A stretch of DNA of 64,000 bases from Diplosphaera chodatii (lineage: Eukaryota; Chlorophyta; Trebouxiophyceae; Prasiolales; Stichococcaceae): assembly GCA_032358165.1 (NCBI GenBank), contig JAALGY010000041.1:2666001-2730000 (forward strand), written 5' to 3'. Positions 10,680-21,471 of this stretch are shown piece after piece. A program made the position numbers and the translations under genes. Every line of letters begins with the position of its first letter. The stretch's first letter is position 1. The notes below the pieces were generated by a model. That model saw only the letters and a list, made by a program, of their open reading frames with translations, did not search any database and was not told the origin of the DNA.

Positions 10680-12920
10680 TTAGTCCATCTCCCAACGCTC
10701 GTCAGCTCTAACTGATGCTGCTTCGGAAGCTGCGGGTTGTCTGGCTTCAATCTCCTGTTCTTGCGAGTGAGTGTGCCGCCTGACATGCCGCTTCCTGCGA
10801 TGTGGCTCGGCTGGCTGCACTGATGACCGGCAACACCGTCGCCACTGCCTTCTCCGTCCGTCAGGAGACTTGCTGGCGCTGCGAGTACGCTTGCGACGGC
10901 GCTGGCTGCCAGCCTGCGCGGTGCTGCTGCTCGCATGGATCGACTGCATCGCGCGGCTGCGCAGGGCCCTCAACTCTACGGACTGTGAGGCAGCATTGCT
11001 GCTGTCGTCTCGGTCGTCGTGCCTGTCGGCCGCCTCTGCAGCGCCGGCTGAAGGCTGGGCAGGCTGCCGCAGGACTGCCAGCCTTGCCTGTACCACCTCT
11101 GGATGTCGTGTGCCCGAGGCTGCAGCTTCCGGAGGCTGCCTGCGGCTACTCAAACCGGCCAGCGCACGCCGCACAGGCTGCACATCCCACCGCGAGCTGC
11201 GGCTGCGCTCAGGCGGCGATGCCGTGGCTGATTGAACCGCCTCACCGCTGCCAGTCGCCTGCTCAGGGCTGCCATAGCGCACTGTCCGGTCGTAGGTGAT
11301 GATAGTGAAGGGCGCAGATGCAAAGTTCCTGCGTATGCCAATGCTCATATTGCTGCTGCTTCAATGTGGTGGCTGGCGGACAGATGATGACACACAATGT
11401 TGCACAGCGGGCATGATGAGTGAGAAGTAAGGCTGCCTGCGCTGCTGCTTACCTGAGCTCGTGCCAGAAGTGCTCAGCATGCTCGTGCAGGAATGGGCGC
11501 AGCGCATCTGCAGGGCTGACGTGCCGTTGGGCCGTACTACTGCTGGCACTGGTGGTACTGCTGACGTGCGGCGAGCATGCTAGTCCATGCGAGCGCACGA
11601 GGCTGAGCACAAGGCCCTTCACGATCAGCACATCCTGCATGTGAACACCTTGCGTCACTTGCTGACCACTCACTGCACATCAGCGTCCTTTGCATGTGGG
11701 TGTGTATGTTGGCAGCATTGCAAACCCAGGCTGTCAGTGTGCGCACAAAAGCTACGAGCAGTCGGCCCGCTGCAACGACGACACGCGGCCGCACCTCCTG
11801 GTGCAGCAGCGCCAGCAGCTCGCGCGCCGCCCAGTCCCGCAGCCGCTGCTCGCCGGCGGGTGCTGCAGCATTGGGCGGCGGGGCACCGCCGGCGCCCGCC
11901 ACCCTGACCGGGAGCGCCCACACATTCCGTGTGTAGATGCTACGCCGCCAGTCCAAGGCTTCGTCAGCCGGCGCCGCTGAGAGCGATGGCTGGCCGTATG
12001 CATCAAGACTGGCCCTGCACCCATGCACAAGGGTTGAATCTTTTAGTTGACATGTCCGAGGGCGTGCGTGCCGATGGTACCAGGCCGCAATTGAAGCTGG
12101 GAACCCTGCCTATGAGATTTGCAGCAGGTAAACGCTGCTGCACCACTCACACACTCTGGGTGACCGAGAGATGCTGACCTGGCGGCAAGGTTGCGCTGCA
12201 GTCGGAAGTAGTAGGGTCGGGGCTCGGTGAGGCCCCGGCGCTCTGGGTTGCTGGAGGCGTGACCTGCGCCGCTGTGGTGGCCATGGCGGTGCCGGCGCTG
12301 GTGAACGCCCGTGCTGTGCCGCGGCTGACCGGCCTGCCAACTGGTGTACTGCTCTCGCGCGTCCTGCAGCAGTGCCTGCATTCCGCGGCAAATTTCTGGC
12401 TCAGTGGGGGTGCAATGCATGCTTTAGCACTTAAGGTATGCTTTGGGTGCAAATTATCAGAAAGCGCATGCTGCAGGAGAAGAGCTACGGTCAAGTGCCC
12501 ACCTGGATGGTGTCCTCAGTGCCATCCTTGCCGTCCTGAGGACGCAGCGGGCTCAGGCAACACTCCTTGAAGCTCGTGGCGCTGACGATGTCATGGATGT
12601 ACGCCTTGAAGAATCCTTTGCACAGCGGGCACTCTCGCCGCAGCTTCGCCCAGCGGCTGATGCACGGCACGCAGAAGACGTGCAGGCAGTCGAGCACTAT
12701 GGCCTTGCTCCGCTCATCCTCAATGTGCGCTAGACCTGCATGGTTCCCAGCATGCTAATGGACGCGTGCAGCTGCATTTTCTGAGCTACATCGTTTCCGC
12801 AGGCAACACCTTCACCGCTGTCAGGCAGGCCAACTTACAAATGGGGCAGGGCTGCGCTGCGGCGTCGTCCACGCTGGGGCTGGCTGCACGTGGATTCTCT
12901 GGCGCTGTATTCGCAGGCAT
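10680..12920 (-). CDS. TOPORS-like RING-finger E3 ligase
   Basis: Begins MPANTAPENPRAASPS, with the ATG at 12918-12920. The first exon reaches CPIC at a GTAAGT donor, and the next exon (to about 12490) completes a C3HC4 RING: CPIC, CLHVFCVPC, CPLC, then FKAYIHDIVSATSF. Later exons match the TOPORS core: YYFRLQRNLAAR (about 12190), WRRSIYTRNVWALPV and LRDWAARELLALLHQEV (about 11790-11950), ALRPFLHEHAEHFWHELR (about 11460) and NFASAPFTIITYD (about 11310). The last corresponds to the FARSPFNMAAFD segment of human TOPORS. The C-terminus is Arg/Ser-rich (RRRKRTRSASKS), also as in TOPORS. Human TOPORS acts as both a ubiquitin and SUMO E3 for nuclear targets including p53; a nuclear E3 role is inferred here. 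The length of about 500 residues is about half that of the human protein. Confidence 0.85.
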
Positions 12921-13389
12921 GCAGCTATATGCACCCGGACGGCTTTTCAAACGATGATAACGTCCCTCTCGACGGCTGCTGACGGCGTTTGCACAGGCTG
13001 CACTTCACCTCTGTCGAGCGCCTTATGGCACCCAAGCAAGCTGACGCGCCGCCGCTTGAGCTGACGCACACGCCTGCAAAGCGTTGATTCGAGCAGTATG
13101 TCAGCCAATTGCAGGTGCATTGTGGTCGGAGCAGTGGCAATCTCGCTTTCACAGCATGTTGCTTTACGTCATCGACACGCCTGTGAGATGCTGTCGGGCA
13201 CCAAGGGCTGGAGACCCTCAGTGATGCGTTACAATTGTTCAAGACAGGCGGTCAAAGCACGCAAGCATACACAACTCAGCGCCTGTGGCACACAGGCAGT
13301 AGCAGCGTCGCTCGTCGCGACGTGCAGATCCGCCCTCCGGGCTTGACTGTGCAAGTTGAGCTGGGCAAGACCACCAGCACTGCGGCAAC
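12921..13389. other. Divergent promoter region
   Basis: It lies between the start codons of the TOPORS-like gene (minus) and the Pro/Gly/Tyr/Gln-tail gene (plus). Weak short open frames exist on both strands, but none shows family motifs. I see no recognised element. Confidence 0.4.
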
Positions 13390-14698
13390 ATGGCGATGTA
13401 TCAGAACCAGTCTCGTGTCTGCGTCGAGTTCCTCAAGTCCAGCAAGGGCTTCGGGAGCAGAATCATCAAGCTGAACTATGGCCCGCAGGCCCTCCCACCG
13501 CAGCTCGTGGGCAGGATGGACATGGTGCGCTGCGAGGCTGTGTCGGGTGCATCATGTCTGTTGAGCCATGTGAAACGGTGCCAAGGATGCTGTTCATGCA
13601 GAACATGTGGGGCGCATTCATGCGGGACTGCGCGGTTCTGGCGGAGCGCCACCCCTATGTGATCAAGCCCTCTGGCAAGCAAGTGGGCAGCTGGGCGCTT
13701 TGCTTCAGCATAGGTAGCCCGACGTTGTAATGCGCAAGTTACAGCAGGCGCACCAGTGTGTGTGAGCATGTCACCGCTGCGTTGCAATGACTTGGACAGG
13801 TGCATGGCCGCTGACCTGCCTGAAGGCATACAGACCCTGCATAGCTCTCATCGGTGCAATGTTTCTGTCTTGCAGCTGCGGTGATTGGCTGCGCGGCTAT
13901 CAACCCTGATGGTGGCAGCTATCCTCAGTGGGAGGTGCGCATTGGTGTGCTTGCACGGGGCAGGTTCCACAGTTTACACGAACAGGGTGTCACTGCTTGT
14001 CGCAACGCTGCAGGCAGAGGTCTCGCAAATGCTCGCACGCTGGCGTGACAGCTTTGGCCATGCCGGGTTGTCGCTATCGCTGCAGCGTACAAGGCATGGC
14101 TTGCAGTGTGCATGGTGCACATCACTTATTTGGCATGATGCATACACATTCGCACATCCAGGGTAAGTGCTGAACACTTGGTGCTTGTACGCCAGGGAGC
14201 ACTGGATCCAGATCGACCTTGGTAAGTCGTACTCCTGTAGAGCCTTTGGCGGTGGCCATGCCTACCGAGTTGTCCGTCGACAAGCTGCTTGCGTACAGCC
14301 ACAAGGTCCTGTCCTTGTTTGTCCTGTACAGTGGGGCCACCACCCATGGGTCCGCCACCACAGCCGCCAAAGGAAGGGTACGAGCACAAGCAGGGCTATG
14401 AGGGCGGTGGCTACGCACCGCAGCAGGTCAGTCTCGTCAGCCCCGTCTAGTTGCCGTCGCAGGTCGCACTCAATTGCACTGCCACTGTGGGATTTCGATA
14501 TGACCATCGAGTTGCATTGGTGCTCCTATCTCAAGGTACTTCGGCCAACTGCAGAGTGGCTATCAGCCTCCGGGCTATGCTGGCGGCTCACAACCACCAC
14601 AGCAGCAGCAGCAGCAGTGGAATGGTCCGCCACAGGGTCAGTACCCGCAGCAAGGCCAGCCAGCATATGGTCAGACAGCACCACACACAACATACTGA
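13390..14698 (+). CDS. Unrecognised protein with a Pro/Gly/Tyr/Gln-rich tail
   Basis: The first exon starts MAMYQNQSRVCVEFLKS at 13390. A second (about 13600-13720) contains FMRDCAVLAERHPYVIKPS and may run into a hydrophobic stretch (VGSWALCFSIAAVIGC) through the next splice. The downstream exons are clearer in composition: GPPPMGPPPQPPKEGYEHK near 14345 and SGYQPPGYAGGSQPPQ near 14555, then QQQQQQWNGPPQGQYPQQ, ending TAPHTTY before the stop at 14696-14698. The tail resembles the PPQGY-type disordered tails of annexin A7 and cephalopod rhodopsin, which favour condensation or multivalent binding. The folded N-terminal part was not assigned to a family. The RDCAVLAERHPYV segment loosely recalls L51/S25/CI-B8 domains, but not enough to name it. 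Confidence 0.5.
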
Positions 14699-14994
14699 TC
14701 GTTCAGCACTTACAAGCATATTTTGCAGTGGCACCTTTGCAGGCTGTACAGTGCTGCTCTCAATATCAGTCGGGTCAGTTGTACCGTACACATGTCAGGA
14801 AGGTTGGTTTGTTTAGCACCATTTGCACTGAACTGAAACACAGAGACAGTAGCAGCAGTTGAGCCCTTGCAGCGTTGTTCTGGATGCGACCACGGTCAGG
14901 TCTGCAATGCTGTGCTTTGCTTTGCTTTGGTCTCCAGCCATCCATCGGTGTCAGTTGTGGCGCCCCTGAAAATCTGGTGGATTGCTACCAAGTG

Positions 14995-15488
14995 TCATCG
15001 AGTTGGGGGCGCTGGCTTGGGCAGAGCTGATGTTCCCGAACTCTGATCAATCAGCCTGCATGCAACAGAGGAATGAAGTGACCCTTGTGCACACTGCGAC
15101 TGCAAGCCTACCCAACATGTCAGGCCACTGCTCTGCGGAAAGCGGGGATGAGAGATGTACACAAGCTTGTAGCAGGCAACAAGTCACGCGACAGAGCACA
15201 CCTGGTGATCGAGTGCTCGAGCTCGTCGATCCTGGCACCAAGCTCATCAATGCGCTCCACCAGGCCGTCCGACATGTCTGTGAACCGTGTTTGCTGCAGG
15301 GCACACCACATGCAAACAGTATCAGCGTCAGGGGCGAAGAGCGCGATGCTTCACATTTGACATTTGCGATGGATACGCGAGCTCACCATCTGCCCTAGAA
15401 GGTTCTTGACATACACCGCCAGATCAGCCTGCGTCTGCGGCATCTTGGTGCCCGCTGGAATGTGGAAGCCTTTCAGCGGCGATGCCAT
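14995..15488 (-). CDS. HSBP1: Heat shock factor-binding protein 1 (HSBP1)
   Basis: Three exons with clean splice sites. Exon 1 (15387-15488) encodes MASPLKGFHIPAGTKMPQT and then QADLAVYVKNLLGQM. Exon 2 (15202-15293) encodes QTRFTDMSDGLVERIDELGA and RIDELEHSIT. Exon 3 (14995-15055) encodes RLIDQSSGTSALPKP and a stop. The protein of about 85 residues has the single long coiled-coil helix of HSBP1, and the VKNLLGQMQ...F..MSD...RIDE...RIDELE pattern aligns directly with the human protein. HSBP1 trimerises and binds the HSF oligomerisation domain, dampening the heat-shock response; it acts in cytosol and nucleus. Upstream in-frame ATG codons could extend the N-terminus. Confidence 0.92.
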
Positions 15489-16195
15489 GCTCTGATCCGG
15501 TTGCGCCGGCTTCTGCAAATCGCCAATGATAAGCCTATGTCGATCGGTACGGGCGACCCCGGACGGCGTCCAGTGCACTGACATGTGCATGCCATGACGC
15601 AGGGCGCAATGCAGGTCATGATGCCGACCTCACCATTGTGTGCCTTTTGGCTGCCGCTCAAGGGCTATGCGATGATGCTCTTGCTGTGGCTCCTCGCATG
15701 TACTGCTAGTCACTGTTGCAATGGGTTGAAGGTTGCTGGCAGTTGCTGGAGCAGGGGATCTCGGCCACATGCACCGCTGCATTCACCTGACACCAGGAGC
15801 AATCAGGCAACAAGGAGGCAACAGGCTGGAGGAGAGACTGAGTGCAGAGGCTCGGTGCAAAAGGGCTCGATTTGTCCTATTGCCGTGCATGCGACGATGC
15901 GAGATTGAGGCCTGATGCAGCGTGCGAGGTTTACGGCGGACGGTCCGCTAATAGTTGATGAAAGCCATTTTGAGGCGTTCACATATTGCCAGACAAGAAT
16001 CAGAGCTTTGGTGGTAAGCAAGTGGCCTGCTTGACTGCGACTGTGGATCTGCGATTGTGTGCTGGACTGATCTGTGTGTTCATCTCGGACACTGCCCTAC
16101 GTTTGCGCATTGCATCGACGAGAGGTTTGCAGGGATCTCACACAGGCTTTAGAAAACAGTATGTGACGAGAGGCCACTTCAGCAACTTGCACATT
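15489..16195. other. Divergent promoter region between HSBP1 and EHD
   Basis: About 700 bases separate the two start codons. No exon, RNA gene or clear repeat was found. The region should carry both promoters. I did not see a convincing heat-shock element array. Confidence 0.4.
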
Positions 16196-19100
16196 ATGGA
16201 GGAAGCCGCAATGGCATCGCCCGCGGACATGCAAGCGGGCAACAAGGAGCTCAAGAAGCAGTTTGCAACCTGGTTTCAGGCAGCAGACACAGGTGGATGC
16301 TTCACAGGCCGGACAATTGCGTATAGATTTCGTCACACAGACATACGTTTTCAAAGCTGGGCATAGGCCCGCCACCTGATTACTTCTGGCATCATCAAGC
16401 AGGGTCACAGCTTGCATGTGCATGTTTTCATGTCCGAGATGCATTGCTATCACTACAATACGATAGCCAAGCACCTGGTTGCAGACGGTGATGGGAGGCT
16501 CACCGGTGGTGATGCCGTGGAGTTCTTCAAGCGCTCGGGGCTCCCGCGCGACCAGCTGGCCAAGGTGTGGGCCATGGCAGACAGCAGCCGCCGCGGCTTC
16601 CTGGACCAGCACAGCTTTGCTCAGGTGCCAGCTGCTCACATGTATTGCCACGGACACATCAGCCTCGAGTGGACGCTTGATCCCGGAGGAGCTGCATCAG
16701 CTTGCCCGCCAATCCTCCGCATTTGACACCTGGTCGCCATTGTGACCCCTTCGCCTGGCAGGCGATGGAATACATCAGCGTCAGCCAGCAGGTGGGCGAC
16801 GTGTCACAGCAGCTGTACGACAGAGAAAAGGCTGCGGGGCATGTGGCGGCACCCATGATGGGCGGCCTGCACGACCTCCTGCAGGTAGGTGCCTGCCAGC
16901 CCACCAGGGCCTGCTCCATGCCACGACAACCCTCGTGTGGTCACTTCAAAGATAACATCGCAAGCATGTCCACGGTGACCCTCCTGCTGCACAGAAGCTC
17001 GGCCTGGATGAACCAGACCACAACCCCTTTACAGACCCCTTGCCGGCGTCAGCAGCCGAGCCGCGGCCGCCACAAGTGCAGGCGCGTGGCACTTACAGCC
17101 CCAAGTCTGTTCATCACTGTGCAAGGTGTGCAATGAGGGAGCGCCAGGCTGCATGCCAGACTGCTGTGTCGCAGGAGTCCACTAGCTTCTTCACTCGGAA
17201 GAAGACGATGTCTGTGCCGCCAAAGAAGATCACGGGCATCATTGACGGCATGAAGCATGTATACTTCTCCAAGGTGAGGGGATTGCCGGTTGCATAGCGT
17301 GCATCGTCGGCACTCTGCCTGAATGACGGTGTACACATCATGGCTGTGCTGGGTCCAGATACGGCCATTGGAGGAGGCATATAAGTTCGGCCATTTCTTC
17401 AGCCCTTTGATGTCGGAGTCGGACTTTGACGCAAAGCCGTCGGTGCTGCTGCTGGGGCAGTACAGCACCGGCAAGACGACCTTCATCAAATTCTTGTTGG
17501 GCAGGGAGGACGGGTACCCGGGTACGGCCACTCTCCCCACGGCACTCAACTGTCATGCACCAACATGGCCCCGCGCATGCTGTCAAGACCGGCCGCAGTG
17601 TGGAGCTCCTGGAAACCTGGGCGCAATGCCCGGTCTCGATTTGTGATTGTCAGGCATCAACATCGGGCCGGAGCCGACCACCGACCGGTTCGTGGTGGTG
17701 GAGTCTGGCCTGGAGGAGCGCCGCACGCCGGGCAACACCCTCGTCGTGCAGCCCTCCAAGCCGTACCAGGTCACCGCTGCAGCATTCGGCCACGGCTGCG
17801 TGCATACCGTTCCGCCTGGAACATCAGGAAGGGTAACAGTCCTTCGAATGCAGCTGGCATGTCCGATACACGTCCACGACATCGTGCAGGGTCTGGCAAT
17901 CTACGGCAACGGCTTCTGCAGCAAGTTCGAGGCGGCGGCGTGCCCCAACGCGCTGCTGGACGCGATCACGCTGGTTGACACGCCCGGCGTGCTGTCAGGC
18001 GAGAAGCAGCGGATAGAGCGCACCTACGACTTCATCGAGGTCTGCGGCTGGTTCGCGGCGCGCTGCGATCTGGTGAGTAAAGCGAGAGTTTGCTGCTCTA
18101 ATGTTGCTGTGCTTGAACAGCAGCAAAGTCCACCTGATTTGACGACTGATGCTGACTCCCGGCTCATGCCTAGCAGATCCTTCTGATGTTCGATCCGCAC
18201 AAGCTGGACATCTCGGACGAGTTCAAGCAGGTCATCAGCACGCTCAAAGGGCACGATGACAAGGTGGGCAGCCCTGGATCACAGCTGACTGTTGCCAGAA
18301 ACGGCAACTCGACTGCACCTCTGCCAATGTTCCCATCAAACGGTGGCTGACTCGTCAAGAGGCGGCGGTCGCAGGTGCGCGTGATCCTGAACAAGAGCGA
18401 CCAGGTGGACCAGCAGCAGCTGATGCGCGTGTACGGCGCGCTCATGTGGTCCCTCGGCAAGGTGTTCCGCTCGCCCGAGGTGGGCATGCGCGCGCACCTG
18501 GCCTGACTGTGCAGCCATGGACAGCTGTTGCCCGTCGTTTGCTGGGCGCTCGCCCTGTGCCCTGGACACCTCCTTTTGCATGCAACGCAACGCTGCTCAC
18601 ATGAGCCATGATGCCGCAGGTTTGCAGAGTGTACATTGGCAGCTTCAATGGGCTGAAGCCCATCCGGGAGGACATCAACCCCCAATGCGTCCCACTGTTC
18701 CAGAAGGAGCAGGTGCTTGTCCTGAGATTGGTGACCAGGGTTATCAAGGAGGCGTAATGTGGTGTGACGATCAATGGCAACGCAGAAGAGGTTCATGCCT
18801 TGCAGGAAGATTTGTTGACCGACCTGTACGATATTCCTTCGCGGTCATGTGACCGCAAGGGTGAGCTGTGCTGATGGCATAGGGTCACGTTCCAGACAAC
18901 GCAAAGTGATTTATGGCTGCATTTCAACCTGTTGCGCTTACAGCGTGATTGTGGGCCATGCAGTCAACGAGTTTGTGAAGCGTGTGCGGGCAGCCAGGAT
19001 CCATTGCCTCATCATAGGTCCGCATGTAGCTTTGTGGACCGTCGAACGTTTGATAGCAATAACCTCAAGCAAGCGCCTCAAGCCACACACAACCAGGGCA

Positions 19101-19887
19101 TGTGTACATATGCCTGTGTCTGGTGACAGGTCATCTGAGGAAACAAATGCCAAGCATGATGGGCAAGGCCAAGGCGCAGGTAAGTGGTTGGTGCAGCATC
19201 AGGTGCCCTCCCAAGAGACCTTGGCCGCAAGTTTTCTGGCGTGATGCACACACCAGTGTGCCTCTCTCATGAGATGTCATGTTTGCTGCTGCAGGCGCGG
19301 CTTCTTGCCAACCTGCCCAATGAGTTTGCCCATGTACAGCGCGAGCACCAGCTGCCTCCGGGTAGGCGTTGCGTATTGCCGCTGGCACGACATGCCATGT
19401 TCAAAACCATGATAGGCACCGGCAATCATCCTCACTGTGGTGCACTGATCGAATTTGCAGGCGACTTTCCGGATGTCAATCGATATCGGGACATTTTGGA
19501 GGCCTACGACCTATCCAGCTTTCCGCAGTTCACAAAGGTGACCGCATGCACCGGTGCTGAGCCGCCGCACTGCCGCCTTCACTGCCTGGCTGTCAGCCTG
19601 GGATTGCACGGCATGCATGCCACAGCAGTGATGCAGCACTGGCATCAGCAACGTGCAGTTGAAACCAGAGTGATCGTTCTGGGTTGCTGCTGCAGGCGAA
19701 TTTGCAGGCACTGGAGACAGCGTTGTCGCAGGATATCCCCAAGTGCGTGGCACTGCCCTGCACGCTGTACATCCGTGCACTGTCTCCACTGCGTCTGCTG
19801 CATTCTCAAGTGGCCACGTTCTGCCCCACGGCTCACGGGATGTGCATGTTTTGCAGGTATGTGGCGGCCTTCGAGAATCCCTTCTGA
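16196..19887 (+). CDS. EHD1: EH-domain-containing dynamin-like ATPase (EHD)
   Basis: About fourteen exons. The N-terminal EH/EF-hand region (16196-16920) contains DGDGRLTGGDAVEFFKRSG and DQLAKVWAMADSSRRGFLD. A linker with the NPF motif (DEPDHNPFTDPL) lies near 17020. The ATP-binding dynamin-type domain follows: GQYSTGKTTFIKFLLG near 17455, DTPGVLSGEKQR near 17980, FDPHKLDISDEFK near 18190 and NKSDQVD near 18390. The helical part contains GSFNGLKPIREDINPQC, DLYDIPSRSC and FPQFTK. The last exon ends KYVAAFENPF at 19887. The N-terminal EH domain is the plant arrangement; animal EHDs carry it at the C-terminus. EHDs tubulate membranes in endocytic recycling. Start 16196 is chosen because MEEAAMASP leads straight into the EH region. 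Confidence 0.93.
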
Positions 19888-20294
19888 GGGCCTGCGTATG
19901 TGCGATGCGTTACAGTGCGTGACACAATGGACGTTGACTACTTTATGTAGCTGTGACTTACATGATGTACACTATGAACAGTGCTGCACGCTCCGAGTAT
20001 CGTACGTCGTATCGCTGACACAGCGACGGCCACATCATACAAACAGTGATCAGCCGGCATGCAAGTCACATAGCTGCGCCGCGCCCACATCAGGCGCTCC
20101 GTCCCTGCTTCCCTGCCACAGCACGACCCTAAGAGTCATCAACTGCCAGGTGGCAAAGGAGGCTGGTTAAACAACCTGACATGGCAGGCATCCAGCAAGC
20201 GGCAACAGCTCCTCAAACCTCACCCTGGACACAGCATTGTGCTGCGCAGATGAACGTGACGGCGACAACACAGCTCGAAATATCGTGACGATCA
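19888..20294. other. Convergent 3' region of EHD and COX19
   Basis: No gene is supported here. Read on the minus strand, TGTAA occurs at 19968-19972, about 323 bases past the COX19 stop, and is a candidate poly(A) signal of the green-algal type. Confidence 0.4.
19968..19972 (-). terminator. Candidate TGTAA poly(A) signal for COX19
   Basis: TGTAA is the preferred near-upstream polyadenylation element in chlorophyte genes. Position and strand fit the COX19 transcript; a five-base match alone is weak evidence. Confidence 0.3.
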
Positions 20295-20800
20295 TCACTT
20301 TGAGCTGTCCTGCCGGAAGCCTAGATCCTCTAACCGCTGCTTAGCCATAAGATCCCTGCAGAAGTGCGGTGCAGATCGACCACACATCAAGCAGACGATG
20401 CGCAACAGCGGACAGCCCGCTCACATCCGATGTCGCACCTTTCCATGCGACACTCAAAGTACTTCTTCGCCAAAGGTCTGCACTGCTCTGCCACGCTGCC
20501 GTGCTGCTTGAGGCATGCCATGTACTCCTGCATGATCTGCGCGGCCATGCAAAAGGCAAGGGATCACGCCGCTGTGATAAACAGTGCTGCAACAAAACCC
20601 GTGACAGCCTAAGTAGCCACAATGTACGAGACACGCGTCACTCTGTACCTCTTTGCACTCGCCAAAGTGATCAAGCGGGAACACCCCCTTGTCTGGCGGC
20701 TTGGGCGCGACGCCACGGGCGCCACCGAAAGCGCCACCCGCACTCGTGATGGGTCCCGGCCGCAGGAGCTGCCCGGTCCAGTTGCACAGGTCTCGTGTTA
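20295..20800 (-). CDS. COX19: COX19 copper-delivery assembly factor
   Basis: Three clear exons. The first carries [20 protein letters not shown] (about 20650-20750), close to the PPDKGSFPLDHLGEC signature of COX19. The second (about 20440-20545) gives IMQEYMAC, then [10 protein letters not shown] and [14 protein letters not shown]. The third gives [19 protein letters not shown] and a stop at 20295. Across the first junction the cysteines are spaced as CX9C ([11 protein letters not shown]), and the second pair is [11 protein letters not shown], so the twin CX9C fold is intact. COX19 is an intermembrane-space protein imported by Mia40 and needed for cytochrome c oxidase assembly. No ATG is in frame just before the first exon, so a short upstream exon is expected and the start given is approximate. 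Confidence 0.9.
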
Positions 20801-21471
20801 TCTGCTCAGTATGAAATGTGCATGACTGCGCAGCAACCAATCATCAGTCCAGACAGCATGCAGCCAGGCGGGATCCAATATCAATCACGGCCGCTGCTGT
20901 GCGTGCCTCTCAGCTCATGCGGTCACGCGCGCGACGCACAAGCCTGGACGTCAATCCAAATGGTGTGATGCAACCGTGCAGATGCAGACGGCCTCCCGTC
21001 ATTTTGCTGATGTGATGACATGGGGCATCAGCATTGCCGCTGCGAGAGCAGTTGCAAGGTGGCACAACATCATTCGCTGTGCTGGTCCTGATAGTTCGGT
21101 TGCTGTGATTGAGAACTATTTATTATGCATGCCCTGATCGTGCCAAATGCCTTCTGATGATCGCAGTTTCCCCAACCGTGAGCAAACCCAATAGTCTTCT
21201 CGAGTGCACGCATGCCCCAATGTAGCGCCAATGCAGCGCAAAATCAAATGCTAAATGTAGCAGTGGATGTCAACGGTGTTCAGCGCATCGCACGTATGCC
21301 GCGCCAGCCGATTGCCCGAGCCCAGGAGCACTCGCTGCTGAGTGCATCGAAGAGCAGGCACGCTGCCGCAGCGACGACTGGTGGGCTCCCAAACGCGCAT
21401 CCCGGTCACAAGTTGTGCAGCTGCAGTGCCAGCCGTCCGGAGGGCATGAGCTGACAGCCCAACATCCACTC
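20801..21471. other. Region between COX19 and ascorbate peroxidase
   Basis: It should contain the missing first exon and promoter of COX19 and the 3' UTR of the ascorbate peroxidase gene, both on the minus strand. A short plus-strand open frame at 21212-21454 has no recognisable motif and is probably spurious. Confidence 0.4.

Noticed and set aside
19184..20170. 328-codon plus-strand open frame
   Set aside because: It runs through EHD introns and past the EHD stop in a different frame; only its overlap with the spliced EHD exons is real coding sequence.
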